64,000 nucleotides of DNA from Meandrina meandrites (lineage: Eukaryota; Cnidaria; Anthozoa; Scleractinia; Meandrinidae): assembly GCA_963693305.1 (NCBI GenBank), contig OY855915.1, positions 10,139,107 through 10,203,106 on the forward strand, written 5' to 3'. This document shows, piece after piece, positions 1 through 12,000 of this stretch. The translations under genes and the position numbers were made by a program. Positions within the stretch are counted from its first letter, which is position 1; each line of letters opens with the position of its first letter. The notes below the pieces were generated by a model, which saw only the letters and a list, made by a program, of their open reading frames with translations, had not been told where the DNA came from and searched no databases.

Positions 1-343
1 TTCGATCGAAAATGATTCGACTCACGCTTTCGATATCGCGTGCCGGTTGATTGATGACATGCATCAATTACCTTGATGACAAACGAATAACAATGCAGTT
101 CTACATTTTTACGAAAAAAAAAGCAATACAAAACGATAAAAACATTCGTTTTACAATGGATTATGTTGCAGATTCGTATGAAGTTTCATATTATGCGAAA
201 ATAAAAAATAGCATTTTTTCATGAAAAAAGAGCCTTAGGAAGTTTTTCATCTTCAAATAACGTTATAGGATGAGTAGCCGTTGCGTTAACTTCGCTGCAG
301 TTTGCCAGCTTAAATGGTCGGTGACCCCAACGTTTTACTTATG

Positions 344-823
344 CATCAGGCAATTCCAGCAGTGCCCATCCCCCCCCCCCCCCCCGGGCAACCGCGGGGC
401 ATTTCCTAATATTGCCAGTCCCGAGGGTGGGGCATTTGCGTACCTCACGTCGACCTCCGGGCATTTGACACGTGGTTTCGAAACCGTGGAGTGAGTCGCG
501 TATTCGTGATGGAGGCGTTTATAGGCCAAGACGCGGACTACGTTGCAGATTAGCTAGTCCATCAAGGACTAGAGAAGCTCATGGATGTTTTTAAAGGTAT
601 ATTTTCTCAATTTTAGATATTTTTTCATTGCTAGGAAGCAACAACTTGTATTATATTTCTATCACACCTATCAAGAGATTGAAAACAATCAACCCCGGGG
701 CGGGGCATTTGCCCGGTTCCTTCATCCCCACCCCGGGGAGTTTGCCAATTTTTTTTAAAGAAATGCTAATGCCCGAGGGTTAGCCCCCCCGGGGGGGGGG
801 GGTACTGCTGGAATTGACTGATG
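344..823. repeat. Inverted-repeat (MITE-like) element with poly-C/poly-G inner ends
   Basis: The left end carries CATCAGGCAATTCCAGCAGT followed by a long C run. The right end carries the reverse complement, with a G run before ACTGCTGGAATTGACTGATG. The roughly 480-bp body contains several degenerate GGGGCATTTGC copies and no credible coding region. Short open frames here are low complexity. Family unknown. Confidence 0.55.
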
Positions 824-3249
824 TATTAACAGATCACTTTTGTTAACGATTATCTACATTTTGTGAGAAAATGAAAAAAGATCTATCGATTAAAAGTTTG
901 ATTTTTTTGTCCCACGCACGTTCGAATTTCGCTTTTTCGCCTTTTCGTTTTGCCGTGCGACGGGTTCAAATTCCTCTTCCAGGGCTAAGTTTTGCAAAAA
1001 GGATGGCAACACTAGAAATTATTTACGCAACGGACGCACTTTTTCAAAAATGACCAAGACTGTTTGCTTCCATTTACTCAACATCGATATTTTAAACTAC
1101 AAACCCCGTAAACCATGCTAAATTACGTGCGCCAATTTTTCAAAATCAGGGAAGTTTTCTAGATGCTTTATCTCTGAAACAAAGTTGATGACCCCCACGT
1201 TTTTTGTATTTCTGTCACAAGTTACTCATTATCCGACCTCAGTAAAAATTTAAAAAAAACTATCGACTTGAAAATTTTCCCGCGAACGTCCTTAATTCTA
1301 GTTTTATGCGCTTTAAGTGCTTTCTGTCAAGTCTGTCATTCGGTGAAAACGAAGAATTACGGAATAAATAAATTCGAAATAACGTTTCTGAAGCAGAGTT
1401 TCTGGAACTAACCTTTATTCTAAATAACTACGGCAGTCTGTGAAGTTTGTAAACTTGCAAACTTTGAGTGCAGGTCTTTGTTTTCGCGATGAATGACTCT
1501 GACACAGTTTGCTAGATTTCATCCTAAAAGTAACTTAAAATCGTTGAATTCATTTTCTTCCGTTAACCGTTTGCCTTTTCCCTTTCCTTTTTCTACGACT
1601 CTAAGACACTTAATCACGAAATATGAAATAGATTCCTATTTCTTTAGAAAACGTTTTCCATAGTTACTCGGAGACCCAGGGGCAGTTAGTCTGGGCGAAA
1701 CGAAGTAAACCGGGCAGAAAACGTAGCGGCGAAAGTTTTCAAGAGAAGTGACAAGAGCCCCTGGGAAATGAGTCTCTCCAGACCATTTCTAAACGGCTTT
1801 GCGAATGCTGGCTCCTGATTGACCAAAAAAATCCTTTGCATTATTGTGACCAATCGGCGAACAGTAATTTCAGAGTCACTTTCGTGTGTTTTTCAGATGT
1901 CTGAAAACAACAACCAATGATTGCACATGTTCACATGTTTACGGTAGTTGCAGTTTTATACCGTAACACAAAAAACGTCTCAGCGTCACACAGCCGTGGT
2001 TTTCAGGTTTAATATCTACTAAAAATGTAAATAGTTGAATGGGATAAATGTTAACAATTCGGAATTTATAGACCTAGCTACAGGTGTTAATGATTACTAA
2101 TTGTAAAGATACCTTCAAACAAAGACTTTTCCGCAGATAGAGTCAGCTGATTGTGTGATGAAATCTGATTCTCTTTCATAAAGGAAAAACATATCGTTTT
2201 CGAGATGTTTACCCTCAGCAGAGGATTTTAAAGAGAAGACGGCTTGGGTAGCGACTATATTCTGTATTAGACGAGATTAAAACTATAAACAACTCACTGT
2301 AGGGTTTGGCTAGATTTGCTGCACAGACTTTGAATACCAACGGCCGGTTTGGTGCGGCACAACTAGATTCGTTCTTCAACTGATTTGTGAAAAGTCAGAT
2401 CAGAAATTGGAAACGGCACCAAATAAGAGCTGTGACATGCACAACTAGAACTCTCAATTGACGTAAGCTGCCGAAACACGAGGGCCAGAACATATTGCAA
2501 TTGCTGAGGAAAAATCGTGTACTATTCTCTGCAAAACAACGGCATGAAGCAAATATTTTGCGTACTTCAAGTTTTTAAATACTAAAAGTTTCCATGTTTG
2601 GAATTTATGAAACTCACGGTCAGTCACATCTACTGTTTGGCAAATTCCGCGACGATATGAAGTTTTCTTTCTCTGGTATCCGGGTTTTTCGGAGTTTTAA
2701 ACTACAGAAAGACAAATTCGAGAGAACAATTTGTTTCTTCTTTTATGTTCCAATATTTTATCGCAAAATCTAAACCAAGTTGTATTTTACTGAAATACAT
2801 AGCGAGTGCTGTCAGCTTCGCTTCCAGCGGGAAAACTTGGCGGGCGTAATGAACACTGATAGATAAAGTGTTTTATACGAAGGGCGAGCGCAAAAAAAAT
2901 TCAAGTTTGTGCACAGCCTGCAGAAGTGTGGGTGGAATCTAACTTGAAGCACGCCTAAGGTGTAGCAGAAAAGAAAGAAAATTCTACATGGTCATGATTC
3001 CTGGGCCATGCGTATCTTGGCCTGCGTGCGTAGCAGGTGGTATTTTGAGCTGGAGCCGAAAAGTCGCGAGGAGAATGAGCAGGAGTCGAGTAGAGGGAAT
3101 GACGAAAAGCACCCGTGCGTGAAATCCCGCCAGCCACGTACACTAAGCGTGTATCTCGCTGACTGTTTAACTCACGGATAGGCCTGGGGACGAGGTTGAT
3201 AAAAATAATCTCGATAAGTAAGCCAAGTAGCTTCGAGTAATGCATAAAA
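824..3249. other. Non-coding region, no gene recognised
   Basis: AT-rich sequence without a long open frame, RNA gene or clear terminal repeats. A frame at 2955-3245 on the minus strand shows no recognisable domain. A weak pair of GGGGC/GCCCC-type inverted blocks near 1676-1775 may mark an eroded MITE. Nothing here can be assigned a function. Confidence 0.5.
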
Positions 3250-4077
3250 GTAATATCAAGTTAAGTTCAACAAGCCTTCAAAGTAGGTACGCAGGACACT
3301 GCTTAGGGTACAAAGAAGAAACCTTACACTTAAAGATATTAAGAAATAGGATCGTTAAACCGGAGTAAGGAGTCCTTCTGCATTTCTACCATAATTTTAA
3401 CTTGAGTAGTGAACATGATAGCGTGACTGTAATCAACATTTGTTGACAGTTGCGCAATCACGCATATTAGAAGTTCCGTACTTATAATCGCTACCAGTTC
3501 ACGCAATTTTAATTCTGATTCACTGATAATTCAAGTTATGGGAATGCTAAGAATCAGAAAATATCTTGTAGTATCTGGCAGATCGTCGAAGCCTAAGCCG
3601 AACAGCCCGAACTCTAGCTGTGCAGCAAACACGACAGCATGACTGTGATGCTATAAACCACAATGAATAGCTGCACGTACAGGCGCACTTATCTTCTGAT
3701 GCTAGACTCTGACTGACCTTGTGTAATCAAATCTTACTGAAAATATCATCAACGTATTTGGATCAACTGACTCACGCTATCGGAAGCGTTCGCTACACGA
3801 GAAATAAAAGACAAGAAAGGACAATTTTACCGACAGGGTAGTTTTAGTAAGAACTATTCCCATTTCAAGAGTCCATTCCACTCTTACATGAAATCCTGCA
3901 AAACGAAATATGCTATACAAGCTAAAGTCTTGCGTGATTGAGTTCCAGAATTAACTCGTCTTAACTTCAAGAAAGGTCAGCTGTTGTAGACGTAATAAAA
4001 TCTGTTTTTTTCGGAATCTCAAACAATAGCTCAAACAGGGTGTGCGTTCCGCAAGCATTCTTTAGACCGCACTAACG
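3250..4077 (+). repeat. TRIM 5' flank, homologous to the 42-50 kb direct-repeat family
   Basis: Two blocks (about 3370-3500 and 3720-4077) match blocks of the repeats at 41.96-50.0 kb by eye. Shared anchors include ACTCACGCTATC, CTTGCGTGATTGA, CAGAATTAACTCG and AGACGTAATAAAATCTG. The match ends at the TRIM start codon, and one distant copy (near 49,619) even keeps ATGGAG before diverging. The block order equals the junction between two tandem repeats. It probably holds the TRIM promoter and 5' UTR, but no TATA box or initiator can be fixed. Confidence 0.6.
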
Positions 4078-6102
4078 ATGGAGTCCTTCTTAAGAAGCCT
4101 CAAGGAACAAGTTACTTGCCCAATTTGTCTCGATATCTACAAAGAGCCCAAAACAATACCATGTCTTCACACATTTTGCTCTGAGTGTTTGATGAATCAT
4201 GCACAAGAGAGACACAGACAAGGAAAATTCCCGTGTCCAGAGTGTAGAGCCGAAATCGATTTGCCCAAAGGAAATCGCTTCTCCAGTTTCCCGACAAGTT
4301 TTTTTTACAACAGTTTGTCGAGTCTCCTGGCTGTTCGACAGATGGGCAATGGAAGTGGCATTATTTGTGGTAATTGTGACAATAAGAGCTCTGATGTTCA
4401 GTATTGCTTTGATTGTGAGAAATTTATGTGCCTTCGCTGTTTAAACGCACATGAAGTTATGAGTGATTACAAAGGGCACAAAGTCATGCCTGTGCAAGAC
4501 TTTCAGGATGAAGATTACGAAGCCTTGTTAAAGCGACAGCCCTTTTGCACGGAACAGTACCACAAGCGAGAGATCACAAGATTTTTCTGTCTTCCTTGTA
4601 AATCCTGTGTTTGTCAGATTTGTATCCTCGAAGATCACAAAGACCATAAAGTTATTTTAGTAGACAAGGCGGCTGACAACGAGAAAAAAAATATCATGGC
4701 GGATGCTGAACGGACGAGAGAAAAGGAGAAACGGTTGAAAGACGTGATTGGAAAATTTGAGCAAACGATTTCCCTGCTGGAAAAAAACGTCGAAACCGCT
4801 AAACGCGAAGTCTCGCAAGCAGCTGAACAAATGATCGCAAAGATCCGAGAGCGCGAGCGAGAAGCGATAACCTCCCTCGAGACGACACACGTGACGAGAC
4901 TCGAGAAAATTAACTCGGCTAAAGAGAAGGCGCAGTCCCTGCTCAAACAAATATGCCAAGCGGTCGAGTTTGCACAAAGTGTGGTAAAGAGAAGCTCAAG
5001 CTTAGATATCATGGACAACAAGGAAACTTTGAAACAAAGATTTAAAGAGCTCCGTGACATACAAGTTCCTCAACATGGCGAGACCTCATTTGTAAAGTTT
5101 ACCGCGGCTTCTGCAGAGGGCTTGAGGCTGGGCGATATCACAACCGAGGCAGCTGATGCAAGTCAGTGCACTCTGAAAGAACTGGATCCAACTCTTCAGG
5201 CTGGCGGCTACAGCACTGAAGTGAAGATCAAAGGCAACAAACTCCCGACCTGTCCTTTTACTATGCAGGTGAAAGAACGTGAACTTGTTGTAGTCGGTGA
5301 GTTGGAGTTGAAGTTATTTCAAGGAGATAAGCTTAAAAGGCCTCGTGGAATCGCTGCAAATACGAAAGGAAACATTGCCATAACAGATGTCAATGGACAC
5401 TGTGTGTATATATTTGACAAAGAAGGAAACTGTTTAAGAAAAATTGGCAGCCGGGGAGAAAATGCCGGGCAATTTAACTACCCACAGGGCGTTACATATT
5501 TAAATGATAACGAGATTCTGATTGCAGATTCAGGGAACAATAGAATACAACACGTAGATGTCCAGACAGGAAGTTTTGTGAAAAGCTTTGGAAAAGGTGG
5601 CGCAGCAAAAGGAGAGTTTGCTGTCCCGTTTGATGTTTGCTTGGATGAACAACACCGCATTGTTGTAACCGAGTGCGGCAATAATAGGATACAGGTGGTA
5701 ACACAGCAAGGTGAGACTATTTCCATATTTGGAGACAGAGGACCAGAGAAACTCAACCGTCCAACTAGCTGCATTCCTTACAAAAACATGTTTTTCGTAC
5801 TTGAAAGAGGCAAAAGCTGTATTAAAGTTTTTGATCAGTCAGGAACTTTCTTATACAAGTTTGGAACACAAGGGAATCAAGACGGACAATTTGACTGGCC
5901 GGATGGTATGCTTGTAGACAGGTCCTGTAACCTTCTGGTATGTGATAGCAATAATGACCGAGTTCAGCAATTTACGTTAGACGGTCGCTTCACAGGCAAA
6001 ACTCTCACTCATTTAGCAAAACCTGTTGGAATAGCAACAGCACCAGATGGACGTATTCTCGTGAATGGCTGGGAAGCTAAGAAAGTATACATATTGAAGT
6101 AG
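4078..6102 (+). CDS. TRIM-NHL (RBCC-NHL) E3 ubiquitin ligase, TRIM2/3/71-like
   Basis: A single-exon frame of 674 residues. In order it shows a C3HC4 RING at 14-56 (CPIC, CLHTFC, CPEC), a first B-box-like zinc module at about 97-135, a second B-box at about 156-195 (CTEQYHK ... HKDHK), a charged coiled coil at about 200-330, a short filamin-like stretch near 360-405 and roughly five NHL repeats from about 425 to the end (PRGIA, PQGVTYL, PFDVCLD, PDGMLVD, PVGIAT blades). RING plus B-boxes and coiled coil define oligomeric ubiquitin ligases; NHL propellers bind protein or RNA. Cnidarians carry many such intronless paralogues, so no orthologue symbol is given. Its 5' flank is shared with a repeat family downstream. 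The ATG at 4078 is the first in frame before the RING. Confidence 0.9.
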   Translation: MESFLRSLKEQVTCPICLDIYKEPKTIPCLHTFCSECLMNHAQERHRQGKFPCPECRAEIDLPKGNRFSSFPTSFFYNSLSSLLAVRQMGNGSGIICGNCDNKSSDVQYCFDCEKFMCLRCLNAHEVMSDYKGHKVMPVQDFQDEDYEALLKRQPFCTEQYHKREITRFFCLPCKSCVCQICILEDHKDHKVILVDKAADNEKKNIMADAERTREKEKRLKDVIGKFEQTISLLEKNVETAKREVSQAAEQMIAKIREREREAITSLETTHVTRLEKINSAKEKAQSLLKQICQAVEFAQSVVKRSSSLDIMDNKETLKQRFKELRDIQVPQHGETSFVKFTAASAEGLRLGDITTEAADASQCTLKELDPTLQAGGYSTEVKIKGNKLPTCPFTMQVKERELVVVGELELKLFQGDKLKRPRGIAANTKGNIAITDVNGHCVYIFDKEGNCLRKIGSRGENAGQFNYPQGVTYLNDNEILIADSGNNRIQHVDVQTGSFVKSFGKGGAAKGEFAVPFDVCLDEQHRIVVTECGNNRIQVVTQQGETISIFGDRGPEKLNRPTSCIPYKNMFFVLERGKSCIKVFDQSGTFLYKFGTQGNQDGQFDWPDGMLVDRSCNLLVCDSNNDRVQQFTLDGRFTGKTLTHLAKPVGIATAPDGRILVNGWEAKKVYILK

Positions 6103-6357
6103 ATGTTCTACTCGTCAGTATTTGTAGTTTGTACCCTGTATATTGACATAAGCCGGGACATAATTACTCTCTGTGTTATGAATAGTACAAATGTTGATAC
6201 ATCTCGTTGTATCTTCATTCGAATACACTCTTATTTTATAAGAACGTTGCGGCTGAGATTTACCAAAATTTTAAGAACATGCACGAGACTGAAAGTCGGA
6301 GAACTTCTTTATTTTGCCCATTTGTTTTAATTTCTTGTTAAATGAGTAGTATAAGTA

Positions 6358-6363
6358 AATAAA
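6358..6363 (+). other. Polyadenylation signal candidate of the TRIM gene
   Basis: AATAAA lies about 255 bp after the TRIM stop codon in AT-rich sequence, a normal distance for a 3' UTR. The stretch from here to 7.3 kb has no gene. Confidence 0.45.
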
Positions 6364-6929
6364 CGAGCAACTTGATACAACACATTTGGCGAACAATGCT
6401 CTTCTGATACGTCCGCATTGATTTAATGATTACTATAACACTCAACTAGCTAAGGCAGTGTGTTAAAATATATATTGGCAATGCTGCTAGTTTTTTATTT
6501 ACCATTTAATAATTTATTCATTGTAAGTCTTGCTTTTTAACTATTTTTGCACATATAGTGTTTTTGTTAGCCTTTTGCGAAACAATTGAATTTTGAAGAA
6601 TCACTCAAAATTATTTTACAAAAATTAAACAATTTACTGGTGAAATTTTGCCAGTAATGCTTGCAGTTGAATAATTGATTACATTTTTTTGGAATAATTT
6701 AACTTAAGCCATGTACATATTGGTAATAATTTTATTCCATTAGAGTCCCAATGTAAATAATTTGACAGCTTTTTTTTATTGTTATAACTTTTTACCTGTT
6801 TATAAAGCCATTTGAACTTTTCCTATTTGTTACAACTTGCCCTTAACATATTGTAATTAAACTGTTTAATTATGAGATGGACGTGGACATGTGTGTTGAA
6901 TATTCATGTTTTAATGATAGATGATTGCT

Positions 6930-6956
6930 TTGATTGATTAATTGATTGACTGATTA

Positions 6957-7026
<70 letters not shown>
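6930..7026. repeat. (GATT)n microsatellite
   Basis: About 20 nearly uninterrupted copies of a four-base unit (GATT/TTGA register), with a few interrupted copies at the left edge. Confidence 0.95.
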
Positions 7027-8222
7027 AAATCAACATATTTTCTCTCCTTTGCTAAAAGTTATAATTATTAATAAATTTTATTATATTGAATAAGAACTTA
7101 CCCTCTGGTCCTTGAGGAATTTCAGCTAAGCTTTTTCATTAGTTTTAGGTGCAAATATTGCAGACATGTCTTCCTAATATATTTTTCCCACTGTTTCATG
7201 GCAATATCAGCACTTTCTGTTTTTCCTGCAAGGTATAACAAGGTGATCAATTTCTTAGACTTTCAGTTTTTATACATTAACTACTTCTTGCATCTGATTG
7301 GTTGCAAAACAATAAACATTCCAACAATAATTTCAAGTGTTCATGTAGTCAAGCGGGTTAGCGAGATGATCGTTACAGACCGGACAAAAGCACCAAATTT
7401 GGCACAGGTAGTCCATTGGGCATGCGTTTTAAGAAAATCCAGTGCTCCACGAACATGGATCGCAAGAAGGGATAATTACGTCATCACAGAAATCAACCAC
7501 GTATTTGTATGTCATTTAGCATAATGTTTGAGAGAGAAGCCAGGACTCGTAATTTAATCGAAACAAGTGTGACTTGGACAATGTTTAAAGCAATCTCATT
7601 TATTGTCAACGCAAATTTTTTTGAATTGTCATAAAATATAAATGCTGTACTACGCATGCGCATGTCAAGAATGAAGAATATGAAAACAAGGCTAGCAGCT
7701 AAAGTCTATTAATTTTACACATCAGCGAAGAGTGTTTTGCTTTGACACTCAGTATTCCAACTTGCATTATAAAATATGACATAAATAACAATGTTTTGAA
7801 TCTTTAAGATTTGATTTGCTAGTTGTACCATACTTGCATCAAATTGTAATATGGCGGGAAACCTCGATCAACTCCACCTACTTTGAGCTAAATTGTTGCT
7901 ACCACCTCTTCATTTTGTACATTCAGATGAATTTAACAGTTCTGTGCAAGATAAATCAGCTCGTTGACACCTTCTCAGCAAAGAACAACTTGATTTGAAG
8001 ATCTTTGAAGGCGCACTTAATCAGCGGTTTGCACGCTTTTGCCGCCTCAGGGATCGTTGCCACACTGGCTCTCAGATCTGCTCTTTCCCCTTCAATCCCA
8101 GGCTGCTGGTGAAGGAATTTCAGGTTATGTCTCTGTACATTTTGCCCAAACTCCAGCCTTCTTGAATGTGTAGTAACAAAGCATTCTGAAAAGCACATGT
8201 ATTCCTGCAGGATAATAGCTCT

Positions 8223-8564
8223 TTACAAAAATGTAATCGGTGGATAGCGATTGTTTTTAGAATATTCAGACAAAATCTTTCTTCTTAATTGTGTGGGAGG
8301 AGCATTTTCAATGCGTCTTTCAACAGAATGCAAATTTCTTCTCTTGTCGTACATTAACACTGTCAATCTACCTAGCTTCTGAAAATATGGCGAAGCTGAA
8401 AAGCTAACAGTTATATATGACGAACGGGTTTCGCTTCTTGATCTCAGGGTACGATCGCTATGTTTGTAGTACAGTCTTTGTGCCCTATCAAAAGAAAGAA
8501 AACACATTGGCTTGGCTCTTTCCTTGGTAAGTATCTTTTTTCTTAGTATCCGAAAGAAAGCCAT
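8223..8564 (-). pseudogene. Coding remnant inside the older transposon
   Basis: A 113-codon minus-strand frame with segments such as TVLMYDKR and ENAPPTQ that look protein-like. It resembles fragments I associate with multicopy cnidarian transposon-like proteins, but I cannot name the domain. It ends in ordinary stops with no start context. Further minus-strand pieces lie at 7956-8198 and across the Maverick insertion at 25257-25441 and 25669-26306, the last with at least two internal stops. Probably one decayed gene. Confidence 0.3.
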
Positions 8565-8709
8565 TCCAGGTCTTTAGCACTTTAGCCTGTTCACCAACTT
8601 TACGTAAACAACAGGCCCATCCCTCTCCCATGTACAGGTCTTTACGCTATCTTGGTACTACATGTACATCCACTCGTTTGGCAGTTGATAGTTCCCGCTT
8701 GAGAAATGG

Positions 8710-8715
8710 CAAAAA
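8710..8715. repeat. Left target-site duplication of the Maverick (CAAAAA)
   Basis: CAAAAA abuts the left terminus and recurs at 25257-25262 after the right terminus. The last A may instead belong to the element (5'-AG start), so the duplication is 5 or 6 bp. Polintons typically make 6-bp duplications. Confidence 0.7.
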
Positions 8716-8982
8716 GTAGTATAGTCGGAGTCAGACTAAAACCATCTCGGGCGCACCTAAATTTCTAACCTCTTCATCAGGGACCAAAAATCAAACCACG
8801 CTCACATGCTCGCGTGGCTTGATTTTAAGTCCCTGACTATAGTCTCCTAAAGAGGAAAGAAATTTAGGAGCTGCTCGATAGTTTTAGTCTGACTCCGACT
8901 ATACTACTTAGGAAACATAAACAGAGGGCGGCAGGAAACATAGGGGACAAGCAATTAGAGAATTGACACCGTGCTGTATAAA
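8715..8982. repeat. Left terminal inverted repeat of the Maverick with palindromic end
   Basis: 268 bp, matching the right terminus in reverse complement except for a 12-bp gap inside the hairpin (at about 8772) and a few substitutions. Positions 8715-8908 form an imperfect palindrome: AGTAGTATAGTCGGAGTCAG pairs with its complement at the inner edge, then CTAAATTTCT/AGAAATTTAG, CAGGGAC/GTCCCTG, AAATCAA/TTGATTT and CCACGC/GCGTGG around a short loop. The remaining 74 bp carry the CAATTAGAGAATTG motif (8952-8965) and TATAAA (8977-8982). Confidence 0.92.
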
Positions 8983-9061
8983 GTTTTTTTCAATTAGAGA
9001 AATACAACATTAAGTTAACAACAATTAATTAATTTAAAAATATTTTTCTACATAATATACA
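8983..9061 (+). promoter_or_regulatory. PolB leader and promoter region
   Basis: Between the TIR-borne TATAAA and the PolB start lies an AT-rich stretch with a second CAATTAGAGAA (about 8990-9000) and TAATATACA directly before the ATG. The arrangement matches the promoter blocks of the right-end accessory genes, so PolB is probably expressed with that class. Confidence 0.45.
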
Positions 9062-12000
9062 ATGGACGAAATAGACTTCAGTTCATTGGATAATGTCACC
9101 ACTGAATCTCTCGAACAGGAACTTGCAAAAATAGACCCCGCAGAACTGCGTTATTTATCACAACTTCTTTCAGAAAACGTACCCGCAGTGAAAAAGATAA
9201 TAAAGAATGTGCTAGAAGAACCAATCCCAGAAACCACAAAGAAGCGTTTACGACCACCTTTACAACCAAAACCTTACCAACCAATAGCACCACCTAGAAA
9301 AAGGAACAGAAGACAACAACGTCTGAGACAATTCGACCCCATTCAACCGAATAACATAAGAAATGTGACAGACTATCAGAATGAGATTTTGAATCTGTAT
9401 GAAGACACAAAATTCGAGGGTGAAGAGAGCAGCGGGAGGCGGTTCAAGAGATGGCGCATCATAAAAGATCTGAATAAAGACCAAACAGCAAAATTCATGG
9501 AAAAATTAAGAAAGGAAGTAAGAACATCATTTTTCATAAGGCATGTTTACGCAATTAATTTACGCAACATTGAAGACGGCACCTTTCTAACCTTCTACCA
9601 AACTGAAAAAGGCTCGCGAAGGATAAACAAACTAGAAGACGCGGAAAACTGGATAAGGGAAAAGGAGGCAGAACGTCTGGAAGTAGATACAATCGAAAGA
9701 CCAGACACAAAATGGATCTTCGACCACTACTTCGCAGTTGATGTAAGAGTTGTGATTGACCGTAAACCGCTTGTGGGGACAGGTCTATTGCCGGACTGGC
9801 TGCGTAAACAAGCAAACACGGGGAGAAAACAAGCAATGGTTGCACTGGACACGTATAGGGATAACCTGTGTTTATGGCGCTGTATCGCTGTGCATAAAGG
9901 TGCAAGGCCAGATCGAAGCACAGAAGCAGCCCGGGGTCTGGCCAAGAGTTTCTTCAAACTCCGCGAAACACCGACCAATTGTGTAAAAACCTCACTAGAT
10001 GAAATAGAAAAGGTAGAAATGCACCTGAACAAGGAAGTTGCTGTCTCAGATTGGCTCGGAATAAGAGTTTATATACCAGAGCGTTTAGATGATAAAGAAG
10101 TAGTATGGCATCTGACAAGAAATCCGTCACCAAAGTTAAAAAACATAATGACAATAGGAATTTACGGGGAGCACGCATTTTTGATAAAAGACATAACAAA
10201 GTTAGCGAAAACTTACGAATGCAACCATTGCCACGCAAGATTCACAAAGGTTTCCAATCTCCAACGTCATGCTGATAGATGCGCCCAAGGGAAAACTGTA
10301 ATAGATTGCCCAGGAGAAAAGGTGGAAGCGCCGCAGTCAGCGTATCAAAAAGCATTTTACCCGAAGCAAAAAGCCTCAAAAGAATCAATTCAGTGGTTGG
10401 AGTACGTGGCAAAGCATTGGAAAATCACCATTCACCACGCAATGTCAGGCCACGGAGGAGAGCGATGGGTAGAGAACAGGCCAGTTGACGGGTATAACCA
10501 TGAGAGAAAGTTAGTTCTACAATATCACGGATGCCACTGGCATGGGTGTCCAAAATGTTACCGTGATCGCGACAAAATAATCGAACAAGGTGACAGAACA
10601 AGAGAAGATCTTTATAAAGCAACACTGAAAAGAACGGCATATCTCCGAAAGAAAGGATACAAAGTAATAGAGTGTTGGGCGTGCGAAGTCGGAGACAAAT
10701 ATGTAGAAGAACTCCCAGAAGCAAAAACAAAAAGTTACCCGCACGCAATTTTGTATGATTTTGAGGCATACGGAGACAAAAATCAGCGAAAGGAGCTGAC
10801 AGACAGACTCACAATCGAGAACGTACACGTTCCAGTCTCGGTTAGCATCGGCGACACGCATGAAAGAGAGCCAACCCATATCTGCGAAAAAGATCCCACA
10901 GAGCTGATCCGCAAGTTCGCAGAAGAGTTAGAAAGACGCGGAAAAAACATCAGGAAACGAGTAAGAGATGAATTTATGCCAGCAGACATTACCCTGCTGC
11001 CAAAAGACCAAAAGAAAAAAATAGAGGAATGGTGCGACCAGGTCCCAGTACTCGGCTTTAACTCGGGGAAATACGATCTCAATCTAATAAAGGCACACTT
11101 CGTTAAAAAGCTGGCGGACACAGCCAGCAAAGTCAGAGTGGCGAAGAACAGTAACAAAATAATGTTCTTACTGACAAAAGGCTTCCGTTTTCTAGACATA
11201 ATGAACTACCTCGGACCAGGAACCTCATACGAGAAATGGGTAAAAGCCTACGACTGCGAGACAACAAAATCATGGCTCCCATACGAGTGGTTCGACGATA
11301 TTAAAAAGCTGGATTACCCAGGATTGCCGGATTACCCAGATTGGTACTCAAATTTGAAAGGAGGCTTTACATTAAAACTGACAGAATGGAAAGCCTGCAA
11401 ACAGACGTTCTGGGAAGAGGGGATGAAAACATTTAAAGACTGGGTGCGGTACTACAACAATCTAGATGTAGCCCCAGGATTAGAGGCGCTGGAAAAGATG
11501 AGAAACTTCTACACAGAAAAGGGGATCGACATAATGAAAGATGCAGTCAGCATCCCAGGTGTAAGCTTGCACTACCTGTTAAAGGGAGCAATAGAGCGCA
11601 ACGCAGAACTATACGCCCCAAGCAAAGAAGCATATGAGATGTTAAAAGAAGCTGTTGTTGGAGGGCCGAGCCTCGTTTTTACAAGGTACCATGAAGTGGG
11701 AAAAACCAGAATAAGGTCACATCAAGTTGCTAATCCACAACTGTGCCAAAACATTCTCGGCTACGATGCCAACGCGCTGTATCTCTCAACAATGCTAAAA
11801 GATATGCCCTGCGGGAAAGAAAGAGTTGAACACTACGATGACGATTTGGTAATGCCCATGGTACTAACACAAAATCTCAAAGAAGGAAGCTGGTTCGGGT
11901 TTGCGGAAGTAGACATAGAGATTCCGAGGCACTTACACCCGAAGTTCGAAGAAATGTGCCCATTCTTCTACAACAAAGTGGTGCCAGCGGAAGCAGTACC

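Noticed and set aside
270..529. Overlapping frames in the left end
   Set aside because: They cross a poly-C tract in an inverted-repeat element and lack domains.
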